This document shows positions 8,520 to 16,115 of a DNA stretch of 39,680 nucleotides, piece by piece. Each line of letters opens with the position of its first letter. Positions within the stretch are counted from its first letter, which is position 1. The stretch lies in the NCBI GenBank assembly GCA_022837595.1, contig JALHFX010000049.1, positions 1,359 to 41,038 of the forward strand. The letters are read 5' to 3'. This DNA comes from Propionibacterium sp. Its GTDB lineage: Bacteria; Actinomycetota; Actinomycetes; Propionibacteriales; Propionibacteriaceae. Position numbers and translations under genes: made by a program. The notes beneath the pieces are model-generated. The model saw only the letters and a list, made by a program, of their open reading frames with translations. It had not been told where the DNA came from and ran no database searches.

Positions 8520-8968
8520 GCATCCCACCCCTCCGGTGTGACATAAGGGCGATCATAGACCTGAATGCGCATCCGCGAGTGTCCAACGATCAACCCGCTG
8601 AGCCAGCCGACGACCGTCACCAGGGCACCGGCGCCCACCCACAACGGTGACACCAAAGAACCGACCATCGACGAGCTTAGTGCCCACCACAGCAATACTC
8701 CGAGCAGCGCAACGCGCCCGATGTATCCAGACACAATCAATATCATGCCTTGCCTGTTTGCCAGTTGCAGAGCGACGCGCTCGATTAATTGCCCACTGAC
8801 AAAATATGCGAAGACCAGGGCCGCAGCTCCGAGCGCGCTACCGAACCCATGCGCTTGATCGCTGAGCGCCGCCCAGACCGAACATAATGCCGCGGCCACC
8901 AGACTCCCCGTTGCGGCAGAGAAGACGAGGGGCCCGAAGATGTGCGTCGTGACTGACGTCGAGACCAC
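8516..8968 (-). CDS. AtpI-like membrane protein
   Basis: First gene of the atp operon: about 150 residues with four hydrophobic helices (SLVAAALCSVWAAL, AALVFAYFVSGQLIE, VALLGVLLWWALSS, LVTVVGWLSGLIVGH), typical of the poorly conserved AtpI-type gene preceding atpB (Rv1303 position in M. tuberculosis). The open frame reaches 9037, but GTG at 8966-8968 is chosen because a perfect GAGGAGG lies six bases upstream. Its function is probably assembly of the synthase, by position and family. Confidence 0.72.
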   Translation of the reverse strand: MVSTSVTTHIFGPLVFSAATGSLVAAALCSVWAALSDQAHGFGSALGAAALVFAYFVSGQLIERVALQLANRQGMILIVSGYIGRVALLGVLLWWALSSSMVGSLVSPLWVGAGALVTVVGWLSGLIVGHSRMRIQVYDRPYVTPEGWDA

Positions 8969-9010
8969 GGTCACCTCCTCGTTGACGAAACCTAGTGGCT
9001 GATAGCACCT

Positions 9011-9036
9011 AGCATAGGCCATCTGATCACAGATCA
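9011..9036 (-). promoter_or_regulatory. possible atp operon promoter with palindromic operator
   Basis: Reading on the minus strand, a -10-like TATGCT (9011-9016) lies about 43 bases before the atpI start. The perfect palindrome TGATC-TGT-GATCA (9024-9036) sits just upstream where a regulator could act. No good -35 is visible, and the elements are close to the wecA stop, so this is tentative. Confidence 0.3.
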
Positions 9037-9040
9037 CATA

Positions 9041-10159
9041 CTATTTCTCGGATTTCCTGATCTTCTTCTCGCTTCTCCAACCGGGACCAGCCGTCACCAA
9101 CACCGCAGCAATGATCCCTAACGCGACGATCACCAGGGCTATCGGTAGGCGTACCAGCCCGAAAGCGATCGCGCCGTATGCGATGACAGCACTCCACAGA
9201 TAGAGCACCCAGACTGCGGTGATTGTGGAATGACCCTGCTGGATCAACCGGTGGTGAAGGTGCTGTTTATCGGCCACGAACCACCACTTACCATGCCAGG
9301 TACGGCGGATGAAAGCGGTCGCAAGATCGAAGAGAGGTAACGCCATGATCGCGAACGGGAGTAACAGCGGTAACCAGTTCGGGAGTAACCCGGCGCCTTC
9401 TGGGTTCAGCGACTGCGAGTCGATCTGCCCGGTGAATGACAGCGACGAACACGAAAGCAGCAGCCCGAGCAGCATCGATCCCGCGTCACCCATGAACATG
9501 CGGGCGCGATGAAAATTGTGTGGTAAAAAGCCGAGACAGACCCCGGTGGTCGTGACAGTCACGAGGCTCGCCGTTGTCGCGACCACGAAGTTCTGCTCGC
9601 GCGCCAGGACATATGTATAGGTGAACATCGCTGAGGCGCCTATCGCGACCACACCCGAGGCCAACCCATCTAGCCCGTCCATCACGTTGATCGCATTGAC
9701 GCAGACGAAGATGAACAACACCGTGATGATGATCGAACTCGCCTGGTCGAGTGCAATGATCCGGTTGGGCAGCGATATCCAATACATCCGCACGCCGAAC
9801 AGTACCGCTATACCAGCCGCCAGCACCTGCCCAGCCGCCTTCGCGATCGCCGGTAAATCGATGATGTCGTCGAGCACGCCAACTAGGCAGATCACTGCCC
9901 CGGCTGCCAGGATCCCGCGCGCGTCCCGCGTCACAACTTCATGACGTCCCAAGAACGGCATCATGGACCCGAGAAGAAAAGCCACTGCGACCCCACCGAG
10001 CATCGCGAGACCACCCAGATAGGGCGTGGGACGGGTATGAACGTCACGCATGCGGATCGGCGCTTCAATCCTGAATCTGATGGCGATGGCGCGGAAGCCC
10101 CCCGACAGCAGGTAGGTCGTCGCTGCCGCTATGAGCATCACCAGAAGGTACTCACGCAT
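9041..10159 (-). CDS. wecA: UDP-GlcNAc/MurNAc-type polyprenyl-phosphate sugar-1-phosphate transferase (WecA/Rfe family)
   Basis: Transfers a sugar-1-phosphate, probably GlcNAc-1-P, from UDP-sugar to decaprenyl- or undecaprenyl-phosphate, starting synthesis of a cell-wall linkage unit or glycan. The 372-residue protein has about ten transmembrane helices and the family motifs: VGVLDDIIDLP (cytoplasmic Asp pair), NAINVMDGLDGLASG, and FMGDAGSMLLG. A His-rich loop near the C-terminus (DKQHLHHRLIQQGHS) matches the HxHH-type motif. The ATG at 10157-10159 overlaps tsaC by eight bases. The same gene precedes the atp operon in Mycobacterium (rfe, Rv1302). The exact sugar is inferred. Confidence 0.9.
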   Translation of the reverse strand: MREYLLVMLIAAATTYLLSGGFRAIAIRFRIEAPIRMRDVHTRPTPYLGGLAMLGGVAVAFLLGSMMPFLGRHEVVTRDARGILAAGAVICLVGVLDDIIDLPAIAKAAGQVLAAGIAVLFGVRMYWISLPNRIIALDQASSIIITVLFIFVCVNAINVMDGLDGLASGVVAIGASAMFTYTYVLAREQNFVVATTASLVTVTTTGVCLGFLPHNFHRARMFMGDAGSMLLGLLLSCSSLSFTGQIDSQSLNPEGAGLLPNWLPLLLPFAIMALPLFDLATAFIRRTWHGKWWFVADKQHLHHRLIQQGHSTITAVWVLYLWSAVIAYGAIAFGLVRLPIALVIVALGIIAAVLVTAGPGWRSEKKIRKSEK

Positions 10160-10907
10160 CCGGGGGGCGCTCCGTTTCTGAGCCCCGCTCCTGCCCGGCC
10201 GCTTGCACAGATCCCGCCGGCTTGGTTCCGGAATCTTCAGTGAGCGTGGGTAACACTGCCGAAAGCTCAGCGAAGCTCAGCAACCCCGAGCGAAGAATAC
10301 GTCCGCCACCACTGCCGGTCAGGTCGATGATCGTCGATGGAACCGGGCCTGGGGCAGGGCCGGCATCCAAATAGACAGCCACCGAATCACCAAGTTGCGC
10401 GATCGCATCATCAATGCTGGTGGCCGGTGGCTGTCCGGACAGGTTGGCGCTGCTGACCGCAAGCGGGCCCGTTTGCCGCAGAAGTTCGCGAGTATCGGCT
10501 TGGTCGGGCACCCGCACGGCGATGGTGCCCTCGCTCTCGCCCAAATCCATCTTGAGCGTCGGCTGCGCTTTCATGATCACCGTCAGCGCTCCCGGCCAGA
10601 AACGGTTGATCAGCGCGTCGACCTCAACAGGCACATCGACGACCAACGCGCGCAAGACCGCGGATTCAGCGATCAGTACCGGCGGTGGTAGCTCGCGTCC
10701 ACGCTGTTTGGCGTCCAGAAGGCGCTGCACTGCTTGCGGCTGTAATGCATCGGCGGCGACGCCGTAGACCGTGTCGGTCGGGACGACCACCAGCGCGCCC
10801 CTGCTCAGAGCGTCCTGGGCTGCTGCCAAGCCGGCGTCACGATCGGTGCCCAAATCGAAACGCAGCCAGCCGGGCCCCTTGGATTCCGAATTCGGCAATT
10901 CAGTCAC
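10152..10907 (-). CDS. tsaC: L-threonylcarbamoyladenylate synthase
   Basis: Makes threonylcarbamoyl-AMP from threonine, bicarbonate and ATP for the t6A37 modification of ANN-decoding tRNAs. YrdC-domain motifs are clear: VVVPTDTVYGVAADA, the KQRGRELPPPVLI strand and SSANLSGQPP. About 251 residues. The frame extends to 10991, but GTG at 10905-10907 (or GTG 10908-10910) is preferred since it overlaps the prmC stop and has GGATGGAG upstream. The C-terminus has a short low-complexity tail (QERGSETERPPDA). Same place as Rv1301 in M. tuberculosis. Confidence 0.9.
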   Translation of the reverse strand: MTELPNSESKGPGWLRFDLGTDRDAGLAAAQDALSRGALVVVPTDTVYGVAADALQPQAVQRLLDAKQRGRELPPPVLIAESAVLRALVVDVPVEVDALINRFWPGALTVIMKAQPTLKMDLGESEGTIAVRVPDQADTRELLRQTGPLAVSSANLSGQPPATSIDDAIAQLGDSVAVYLDAGPAPGPVPSTIIDLTGSGGGRILRSGLLSFAELSAVLPTLTEDSGTKPAGSVQAAGQERGSETERPPDA

Positions 10908-11757
10908 CACTCCATCCTGACATGCGTCTACCGGTGACGAAGCGTGGACGCCCCGCAAGATCGTGATGACAGACCCCTTCTCGGAATCCACCCTGCTTCA
11001 ACTCGTCAAGTACCGCAGGACCCTGATCATCACCATGTTCGATGACTACCAGACCGTCCGGGCTCAAGAGCCTGCGCGCGACCTCGATGACTACTCGGAT
11101 AGCGGCCAGCCCATGGTCGTCGGCGAACAGTGCCTGAGCCGGATCATGGCCACCCACATCGGCCGGCAGCCCGATACCGGCAGACCAAGGCAGATAGGGC
11201 GGGTTGGCAACCACAATCGCTACCTGCCCAGTTAGGTCGGGTAGCGCATCGGCCATATCGGCCTCGACCACTTCTACAGCCGTCGACCGCAGGTTTCGCC
11301 GCAACCATCGTGCGGCCACCGGATCCTTCTCGATCGCGATCACCCGGGCACCGGCCACCTCGTCCACCAGCGCAGCGCTGATGGCGCCGGAGCCGGCGCA
11401 CAACTCCACCACCAGAGGATCAGTGAGTCGGCCGGCCTCCGCAATCGCGGCCCCAGCGACCAGTTCGGTCTCGGGGCGGGGGACGAAGACTCCCGGGCCA
11501 ACTTCGAGCCGCACATTGCGGAACCACGCCTCGCCGGTCAGATGCTGCACGGGTATGCCAGCGGCCCGCTGATCGATCAGCTCATTGAATTTCTCTACTA
11601 TGCGAGCATCGATTCTCGATGTGGTCAGCAGTTCGGTAATCGACAGCCCACTAGCGTGCAGGAGAAGTAGCCTGGCGTCAGCTTGCGGCGATTCCAGTCC
11701 CGCTTCGGCGAGTTTCGCGGAAGCTTCGGCGAGTAATCTCACCGAACCTCGACTCAC
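10900..11757 (-). CDS. prmC: peptide chain release factor N5-glutamine methyltransferase
   Basis: Methylates the glutamine of the GGQ motif in release factors RF1 and RF2 using SAM. The 285-residue protein has the SAM-binding stretch VVELCAGSGAISAAL and the catalytic NPPY motif in VVANPPYLPWS. The GTG start (11755-11757) overlaps the prfA stop as GTGA, so enzyme and substrate are translated together. Normal length; no anomaly. Confidence 0.95.
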   Translation of the reverse strand: MSRGSVRLLAEASAKLAEAGLESPQADARLLLLHASGLSITELLTTSRIDARIVEKFNELIDQRAAGIPVQHLTGEAWFRNVRLEVGPGVFVPRPETELVAGAAIAEAGRLTDPLVVELCAGSGAISAALVDEVAGARVIAIEKDPVAARWLRRNLRSTAVEVVEADMADALPDLTGQVAIVVANPPYLPWSAGIGLPADVGGHDPAQALFADDHGLAAIRVVIEVARRLLSPDGLVVIEHGDDQGPAVLDELKQGGFREGVCHHDLAGRPRFVTGRRMSGWSGD

Positions 11758-12839
11758 CGCGAAGCCTGCTCCCCGACATGCGACAGCCGCTCTTCGAGAT
11801 CGGCTGCCTGCAGCGCTGCGACCAGATCTCCGAGATCTCCGCCCAGGACAGCATCCAGATTGTGGGCCTTGAAACCGATCCGGTGATCGGTGATGCGATT
11901 CTCCGGAAAATTGTAGGTACGGATACGTTCAGAGCGGTCGACGGTGCGCACCTGGGATTTTCGTGCGGCAGCGGCCTGCTGAGCCTGCTCTTCTTCGGCC
12001 TTCGCCACCAGTCGGGCACGAAGGATGCGCAAAGCCTGCTCCTTGTTCTGCAGCTGGCTGCGCTCGTCTTGACAGGTCACCACGATGCCGGTTGGAAGAT
12101 GGGTAATGCGAACGGCCGAATCCGTGGTGTTAACGCCCTGACCGCCTTTACCGCTGGATCGGTAGACGTCGATACGTAGATCGTCATCGTTGATCTCGAT
12201 CTCGTCGTCCTCGACTTCTGGCATGACCAGCACCCCAGCCGCTGAGGTGTGCACTCGGCCCTGCGACTCTGTGACCGGTACTCGCTGTACCCGGTGTACC
12301 CCGCCCTCGAACTTCAGCACGCCATAGGGCGCTTGTCCGGGCTCAGGCGACTTCGTTGACTTGACTGCGATCGTGACCGATTTGAAGCCGCCCAGGTCGG
12401 TTGATTCCGAATCCAGAACCTGGAGCTTGAATCCGCGCTGTTCGCAGTAGCGCAGATACATATTCAGCAGGTCTGCGGCGAAGAGCGCTGATTCCTCACC
12501 ACCCTCCCCCGATTTGATCTCCATGATCGCGTCATTGTCATCGTTGGGGTCACGCGGCGCGAGTAGCGCAGTCAGTTTCTCGGTCACCGCCTCCAACCGC
12601 CGCCCGATCTCCGCTTGTTCCTCGGCGAAGCTCGGGTCCTCGGCGGCCAGTTCTGCAGCAGCACTCTCATCTGCGACCAAGGCGTCGTACTCATCCAGCG
12701 CCTTCACGATCTGGGCGAGTTCCGCGTAACGCCGGCCGACCGAGCGTGAACGTTTGACATCTGACAGCACTGCCGGATCGCTCATCAGTGTTTCGAGTTC
12801 GGTGTATTCGGCCCTCATGGAATCGGCGGCTTCGAACAT
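11754..12839 (-). CDS. prfA: peptide chain release factor 1
   Basis: Recognises UAA/UAG stop codons and triggers peptide release. The 361-residue protein has the codon-reading PVT tripeptide (RVPVTESQGRVHTSA) and the catalytic GGQ loop (SSGKGGQGVNTTDSAVR), the latter with the Gly that replaces the His of E. coli RF1. The start is ATG 12837-12839: AGGAGG lies five bases upstream, and the longer open frame (to 12857) would translate through that ribosome site. Followed by prmC with a four-base overlap. Confidence 0.96.
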   Translation of the reverse strand: MFEAADSMRAEYTELETLMSDPAVLSDVKRSRSVGRRYAELAQIVKALDEYDALVADESAAAELAAEDPSFAEEQAEIGRRLEAVTEKLTALLAPRDPNDDNDAIMEIKSGEGGEESALFAADLLNMYLRYCEQRGFKLQVLDSESTDLGGFKSVTIAVKSTKSPEPGQAPYGVLKFEGGVHRVQRVPVTESQGRVHTSAAGVLVMPEVEDDEIEINDDDLRIDVYRSSGKGGQGVNTTDSAVRITHLPTGIVVTCQDERSQLQNKEQALRILRARLVAKAEEEQAQQAAAARKSQVRTVDRSERIRTYNFPENRITDHRIGFKAHNLDAVLGGDLGDLVAALQAADLEERLSHVGEQASR

Positions 12840-12881
12840 CAATCCTCCTGAGGACATAGGCGCGGTTTATGGGCAATGAAA

Positions 12882-12918
12882 CGGGCGCCGGCAGCGGATG
12901 GTCCGCAGCCAGCGCCCG
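12882..12918 (-). terminator. strong hairpin between rpmE and prfA
   Basis: A 17-pair stem with one mismatch and one wobble (CGGGCGC... pairing ...GCGCCCG, loop CCA) starts 12 bases after the rpmE stop. Only TTT follows, so it may be a partial terminator or an RNA-stabilising stem that adjusts prfA expression relative to rpmE. Confidence 0.6.
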
Positions 12919-12929
12919 CTGGAAGACTG

Positions 12930-13139
12930 TTAATTCTTCTTGCCGTAGCGACGCTCGAACCGAGCGACGCGGCCACCGGTGTCAAGAATCTTCTGCTTGC
13001 CGGTATAGAAGGGATGGCATTCCGCACAGACGTCAACGTTCATCACGTCCGACTTGACGGTGCTACGGGTTTCGAACTGGTTCCCGCAGGTACACACGAC
13101 CTTCACCTCGTGGTACTCAGGATGAGTCGACTGCTTCAT
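12930..13139 (-). CDS. rpmE: 50S ribosomal protein bL31
   Basis: Ribosomal protein of the intersubunit bridge region. The 69-residue protein is the zinc-binding (C+) form: Cys16 and Cys18 in VCTCGNQF and Cys38 and Cys41 in CAEC. It starts 107 bases after rho with an AAGGAG site. Having the C+ form suggests that a zinc-free, Zur-controlled paralogue could exist elsewhere, but none is in this window. Confidence 0.97.
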   Translation of the reverse strand: MKQSTHPEYHEVKVVCTCGNQFETRSTVKSDVMNVDVCAECHPFYTGKQKILDTGGRVARFERRYGKKN

Positions 13140-13204
13140 GGTTTCTCCTTGTTATCGTGCCGGGTCGCCAAATAGTCGAGGGCGTGAACCGGCGCCGTCG
13201 CGTG

Positions 13205-13233
13205 ATCCTACCGCGCACTGAGGCATTACCCAA
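13205..13233 (-). promoter_or_regulatory. probable promoter of rpmE-prfA operon
   Basis: On the minus strand TTGGGT (13228-13233), a 17-base spacer and TAGGAT (13205-13210) form a fair sigma-70-type promoter. It lies in the rho-rpmE gap, about 65 bases before the rpmE start. Confidence 0.5.
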
Positions 13234-13246
13234 ATCTCGCAACGGC

Positions 13247-15208
13247 TCAGACTGCTCCCGGGGTGGTCTTGGCGATCGACACGATGAAGTCCGGGTTGCT
13301 GGTGGTCTTACGCATCCTGCTCAGCAGTGTCTCCAGCGCTTGTTGGTCCTCCATGCCAGCAAGCACCCGCCGTAGCTTCCAGATAATGTCAAGTTCGGCG
13401 CGTCCCATGAGTAGTTCCTCCCGGCGGGTACTGGAGGCGTCCACATCGATTGCCGGGAAGATCCGCTTGTCGGCGAGCTGGCGCGAGAGCTTCAGCTCCA
13501 TATTGCCGGTGCCCTTGAACTCTTCGAAGATCACCTCGTCCATCTTCGAGCCGGTCTCGACCAGCGCGGTCGCGAGAATAGTCAGCGAACCGCCGTTCTC
13601 GATATTGCGCGCCGCACCGAAGAACTTCTTGGGCGGATAGAGCGCGGCTGAATCGACGCCTCCGGAAAGGATCCGCCCGGATGCCGGCGCCGCCAGGTTA
13701 TAGGCTCGAGCCAATCGGGTGATGCCGTCGAGGAGCACGACGACGTCTCGGCCCAGTTCGACCAACCGTTTGGCGCGCTCGATCGCGAGTTCGGCGATCG
13801 ACGTGTGATCCTCGGCAGGCCGGTCGAATGTGGACGCGATAACCTCGCCAGTGGTGGTTCGCTGGAAGTCGGTGACTTCTTCTGGTCGCTCATCGACCAA
13901 CACCACCATGAGGTGCACCTCGGGATTGTTGGCGGTGATCGAGTTCGCGATCGACTGCATCACCATCGTCTTACCGGCTTTCGGCGGCGAGACGATGAGT
14001 CCGCGCTGCCCCTTGCCGATCGGGCTGATCAGGTCGATGATGCGCCCGGTCATATTCTGCTGAACGGTCTCCATCCGCAACCGCTGCTGAGGATAGAGCG
14101 GGGTTAGTTTCGCGAAGTCCGGACGAGTCTTCATCTTGTCCGGTGATTGCCCATTGACGGTATCGAGACGCACCAACGGGTTGTATTTCTCCCGGCGCTC
14201 CCCCTCACGTGACTGCCGAATGGCACCAGTGATGATGTCGCCCTTGCGTAACCCGTTCTTGCGAACCATGGACAACGAAACATAGGCGTCGTTGGGGCCC
14301 GCGAGATAGCCGGAGGTCCGCACGAATGCGTAATTATCGAGCACATCCAGGATGCCGCTGATCTCGACGAGGACGTCATCGTCATGTACCGTCTCGTCCA
14401 CCCGTTCGACTTCATGATTACCGCCCCGGTTACGGCGATTGCCGCGTTCGCGCTGACGACGGTTGCGGGTACGACGAGATCCGCTGGGCTGTTCATCGTC
14501 GTTGCCGCGCGATGAGGATGACTCATGACTCGATGCGCCCTGCTGCCTCGTAACCGTTTGGGTGATCTGTTCGCGCTTATCACCGCTGGAAGACCGACTG
14601 GTCTCGCGTTCGCGCAGCCGTTCACGCACCTTCGGATCCTGGCCAAGCGCGGCAAGTCGTGCTCCGACGCTATCCTCAACGCTTTGCTCGGCATCGCCCG
14701 CACTCTCGGCAGCTACTCGCTCGGTACGCTCCGAGGACGCGATGGCCGGACGCTCGACCGCACCGACGAGTTCGGGCTGCGAACGCTGGAAGTCGGCTTG
14801 TGCACGGCTCGGCGCTGTTGAATCGCCGCTCTCGGCGCTCGGCTCGCGGTGGTTACCGGCGTGCGTGCGAGTCTCGCCGGACCCGGCAGCTATCGCCTGT
14901 TGTCCGGCTGCGTCGTCGGCCGATCGTTCAGGCCCGGTCACCCGAGGCGAACTATCGGGCTGTGTCCCCTGACCTGCTGTTTCTTCCGCTGCCTGCGAAT
15001 CTCGTCGAGGTTCATCGCGCTTCGAGGCTTCGGACTGTTTGGGCGAGCTTGTACGCCCGGTGCTTTGGGTTGCTTGGATCGCAGAGATCAATTCTGCTTT
15101 GCGCATCGCGCTGGTGCCTTTGATGCCCAGCCCGGCAGCAACCTTCTTCAGCTCGGGCAGACGCATTGCTGATAGGCCTGCCTGAGTGCCTGGTGGAGTC
15201 TCGCTCAC
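13247..15208 (-). CDS. rho: transcription termination factor Rho, with long disordered N-terminal insertion
   Basis: RNA-dependent ATPase helicase that terminates transcription. The protein is about 653 residues, against 419 in E. coli. The order is a Rho-N/SAP-like domain (MRLPELKKVAAGLGIKG), then a low-complexity insertion of about 200 residues rich in Ser, Glu, Arg, Gln and Asn ending in Arg-rich NRRQRERGNRRNRGGN, then the RNA-binding cold-shock-like domain (SGILDVLDNYAFVRTSGYL), then the ATPase with Walker A SPPKAGKTMVMQ (about residue 410), DERPEEVTDF and the loop DGITRLARAYN. Such insertions are normal in actinobacterial Rho. GTG 15206-15208 is chosen because AAAGGAA lies just upstream; the longer frame to 15361 lacks such support. 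Confidence 0.95.
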   Translation of the reverse strand: MSETPPGTQAGLSAMRLPELKKVAAGLGIKGTSAMRKAELISAIQATQSTGRTSSPKQSEASKRDEPRRDSQAAEETAGQGTQPDSSPRVTGPERSADDAAGQQAIAAGSGETRTHAGNHREPSAESGDSTAPSRAQADFQRSQPELVGAVERPAIASSERTERVAAESAGDAEQSVEDSVGARLAALGQDPKVRERLRERETSRSSSGDKREQITQTVTRQQGASSHESSSSRGNDDEQPSGSRRTRNRRQRERGNRRNRGGNHEVERVDETVHDDDVLVEISGILDVLDNYAFVRTSGYLAGPNDAYVSLSMVRKNGLRKGDIITGAIRQSREGERREKYNPLVRLDTVNGQSPDKMKTRPDFAKLTPLYPQQRLRMETVQQNMTGRIIDLISPIGKGQRGLIVSPPKAGKTMVMQSIANSITANNPEVHLMVVLVDERPEEVTDFQRTTTGEVIASTFDRPAEDHTSIAELAIERAKRLVELGRDVVVLLDGITRLARAYNLAAPASGRILSGGVDSAALYPPKKFFGAARNIENGGSLTILATALVETGSKMDEVIFEEFKGTGNMELKLSRQLADKRIFPAIDVDASSTRREELLMGRAELDIIWKLRRVLAGMEDQQALETLLSRMRKTTSNPDFIVSIAKTTPGAV

Positions 15209-15395
15209 AAGGTTCCTTTCCGCCACGAGGCGGCATACGTAACACGTTGATATAGCTCGTTCAATTAGCTCAACCTTTGCACGGCGACCCTGTTGACCAC
15301 ACAACCAACCAGCGAGGATATTAGTGGGGTTGCCCTTTTGCGGACGCATGCGCCTGAGCAATCAAACACATGACGGCTCTTGATGAAACCGTGCG

Positions 15396-15424
15396 TGGAT
15401 AACTCTAGCAAGAACGGGCGGCAA
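15396..15424 (-). promoter_or_regulatory. probable rho promoter
   Basis: On the minus strand TTGCCG (15419-15424), a 17-base spacer and TATCCA (15396-15401) lie in the 283-base thrH-rho gap. Initiation here would give a leader of about 180 bases, compatible with the autoregulated long leaders known for rho genes; that role is inference. Confidence 0.4.
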
Positions 15425-15470
15425 ACGCGACATCTCGGATTGCCGACGATGTCACGTTTTACGCTACCCA

Positions 15471-15490
15471 AGAAGCAGCTCCCAGCTTCT
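15471..15490 (-). terminator. weak hairpin after thrH
   Basis: AGAAGC and GCTTCT pair around an eight-base loop beginning two bases after the thrH stop. There is no T-tract, so termination would be weak or Rho-dependent. Confidence 0.3.
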
Positions 15491-15491
15491 C

Positions 15492-16115
15492 TCAGGCTCG
15501 GCGGGCTGCGAGCGCAGCGCTCGCCCTGGTGAAAGCCGCCCGCAGTTCATCGTAATTTGTTGTGGATTCGAACTGCGGAAACTCGGCTATCACCCGCTGC
15601 GGTGCACTGAACAAGATGCCGGCCTCCGCCTGACCGAGCATTGAGGTGTCGTTGTATGAGTCTCCCGAGGCTATACAGGCGAAATTCAAGCTCTGGAATG
15701 CTTCGATAGCATGCCGTTTCTGGTCCGGCATACGTAATCGATAGCCGGTGATCCGGCCATCATCGGATACCACGAGACGATGACAGAACAATGTCGGACG
15801 CCCGAGTTGCCGCATGAAAGGATCGGCGAACTCGTAGAAAGTGTCCGACAAAATGATCACCTGATAACGCTCGCGAAGCCAATCGATGAAGTCTCGTGCA
15901 CCAGGCAACACCTCCAGCCCGGCGATCACTTCTTGAATCTGCTGGAGCTTGAGGTCGTGCTCGTCGAGTACCCGCAGTCGGTGGGTCATCAACTCGTCAT
16001 AGTCAGCAACATCGCGGGTCGTGAGCCGTAGTTCGTCGATCCCGGTCGCCTCGGCAACCGCGATCCAAATCTCGGGGACGAGGACACCCTCTAAATCCAA
16101 GCAGGCCAATTCCAT
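15492..16115 (-). CDS. thrH: ThrH-type phosphoserine phosphatase / homoserine phosphotransferase
   Basis: HAD-superfamily enzyme that in Pseudomonas dephosphorylates phosphoserine and can pass the phosphate to homoserine, giving phosphohomoserine for threonine synthesis. The 207-residue protein is close to ThrH throughout: N-terminal CLDLEGVLVPEIW (nucleophile Asp7), WLRERYQVIILSDTFYEF (motif II serine), and SGDSYNDTSML (metal-binding aspartates). It starts on the base after the hom stop (ATGTAGATG), so it is co-translated with homoserine dehydrogenase. That context supports a threonine role, standing where thrC-thrB lie in mycobacteria. Whether it is mainly phosphatase or phosphotransferase cannot be read from sequence. 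Confidence 0.9.
   Translation of the reverse strand: MELACLDLEGVLVPEIWIAVAEATGIDELRLTTRDVADYDELMTHRLRVLDEHDLKLQQIQEVIAGLEVLPGARDFIDWLRERYQVIILSDTFYEFADPFMRQLGRPTLFCHRLVVSDDGRITGYRLRMPDQKRHAIEAFQSLNFACIASGDSYNDTSMLGQAEAGILFSAPQRVIAEFPQFESTTNYDELRAAFTRASAALAARRA

Noticed and set aside
15265..15471. 68-codon leader open frame before rho
   Set aside because: No good ribosome site, no similarity that I know, and it overlaps the likely promoter.
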